Shown in pieces: positions 4,755-5,306 of a stretch of 5,306 bases of DNA. Every line of letters starts with the position of its first letter. Within the stretch, counting starts at the first letter, position 1. This DNA is from Fusobacteriota bacterium (GTDB taxonomy: Bacteria; Fusobacteriota; Fusobacteriia; JAPLKR01), in the NCBI GenBank assembly GCA_026387965.1, contig JAPLKR010000017.1, positions 1 to 5,306 of the forward strand, read 5' to 3'. The notes beneath the pieces were generated by a model that was not told the DNA's origin, did not search any database, and was given only the letters and a program-made list of their open reading frames with translations. The translations under genes were made by a program, and so were the position numbers.

Positions 4755-5306
4755 ATGAATATTGAATTCGAAACAGATCATTTTCTCGCAGCGATCGTTA
4801 TTTGTATCGTTATCATAGGTGAAAAAGAATATCTTCTTTTTCAAAAAAGAAGTGAACATATTGAGCAGCCAGGAGATATTTCTTTTCCAGGGGGGCATTT
4901 TGAAAAAGAAGATATAACACTTGAACAAACGGCACTTCGAGAGTTTAGAGAAGAGATTGGTGAGTTTAATTTAGAGCTTGTGGAAGCTTTAAAATGGCAT
5001 GTGACTTTGATTGGAGCAATTATTGAGCCTTGGGTAGGGAAGATAACCATTTCTGATGAGTCAAAATTGTCCTTTTCACACTCAGAAGTTTCAAAATTAA
5101 TATTACTTCCTTTAGAGGAGCTAATCCAAAAAGGACTTGTGAATTATGAGTATGAAATTGAAGTTAAAAAAATGTCGCTACTTACAGATGGATCAAATAG
5201 TAGTATAGAAAAAAGCATTCATAGGATGCGAAATAGAGTATGGAAACATCAAGGTTATGCATATGAACTCCCAAGTGGAGAGGTTGTATGGGGTATAACA
5301 GGCGAG
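4755..5306 (+). CDS. NUDIX hydrolase, CoA pyrophosphatase type (3' end beyond window)
   Basis: The 184 codons seen here run off the window without a stop. NUDIX hydrolases cleave nucleoside diphosphates linked to another moiety. The CoA-pyrophosphatase branch splits CoA or oxidised CoA into phosphopantetheine and 3',5'-ADP. The sequence shows the branch's upstream motif, LLFQKRSEHIEQPGDISFPGG (about 27-47, in the LLxKRSxxxxxxPGxxxFPGG style), then EDITLEQTALREFREEIG (52-69) with the metal-binding Glu residues of the Nudix box. The extra residue between GG and RE is typical of CoA-type members. WGITGE at the window edge matches the WGxTA block near the C-terminus, so the protein is probably about 200 residues. 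The start must be ATG 4755: an in-frame TAG lies directly upstream and no later Met precedes the domain. Oddly, no ribosome binding site is visible, and the region before the ATG is a terminator. CoA specificity is inferred, not proven. Confidence 0.9.
   Translation, partial: MNIEFETDHFLAAIVICIVIIGEKEYLLFQKRSEHIEQPGDISFPGGHFEKEDITLEQTALREFREEIGEFNLELVEALKWHVTLIGAIIEPWVGKITISDESKLSFSHSEVSKLILLPLEELIQKGLVNYEYEIEVKKMSLLTDGSNSSIEKSIHRMRNRVWKHQGYAYELPSGEVVWGITGE

Noticed and set aside
4701-5050. Two overlapping minus-strand ORFs (4701-4928 and 4841-5050).
   Set aside because: Both are antisense to the clear NUDIX coding frame.

Overview
This is an AT-rich window (roughly one third G+C by eye) with strong AGGAGG-type ribosome binding sites, consensus sigma-70/sigma-A promoters, a CIRCE-like operator and protein families common in low-GC Gram-positive bacteria (Bacillota). 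That lineage is an inference; a Fusobacteria-like host cannot be excluded, and I cannot name a genus. No rRNA, tRNA, CRISPR array, insertion sequence or phage gene was seen.

Layout. Positions 1-476 hold the 3' end of a leucyl aminopeptidase (PepA, M17). Positions 557-1019 hold the wreck of a small P-loop nucleotide kinase-like gene on the + strand, with a stop codon and two frame changes. A bidirectional hairpin terminator (1048-1081) separates it from the convergent htpG gene (1115-3058, - strand), an intact Hsp90 chaperone. htpG has a textbook promoter (TTGACA, 17 bp, TATAAT), and a 27-bp CIRCE-like inverted repeat sits just downstream of the -10, suggesting HrcA-type heat-shock control. 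Between the htpG promoter and position 3467 there is no intact gene, only a possible decayed coding relic that runs into the next gene's start. A flavodoxin-domain gene (3468-3986) overlaps by one base a dgkA-like diacylglycerol kinase gene (3986-4368). That gene needs a -1 frame change at an A7 tract and carries Asn in place of a catalytic Asp. A terminator (4448-4475) and a good extended -10 promoter (4495-4523) follow. They lead to a small DUF1858-type redox-disulfide gene (4564-4723), which is broken by an out-of-frame internal deletion. A second hairpin terminator (4717-4743) ends that unit. The window closes inside a NUDIX hydrolase of the CoA-pyrophosphatase type (4755 to beyond 5306).

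How it fits together. The intact genes are ordinary housekeeping and stress functions: peptide turnover, protein folding, flavin redox and nucleotide-derivative clean-up. I do not see a new multi-gene system. The striking feature is gene decay: three recognisable genes, and perhaps a fourth, are broken in about 4.2 kb, while htpG, pepA', the flavodoxin and the NUDIX frames are clean. Two lesions lie in homopolymers and could be sequencing errors. The others (large deletion, nonsense codon, loss of key residues) cannot be explained that way, which points to a genome undergoing reductive decay.
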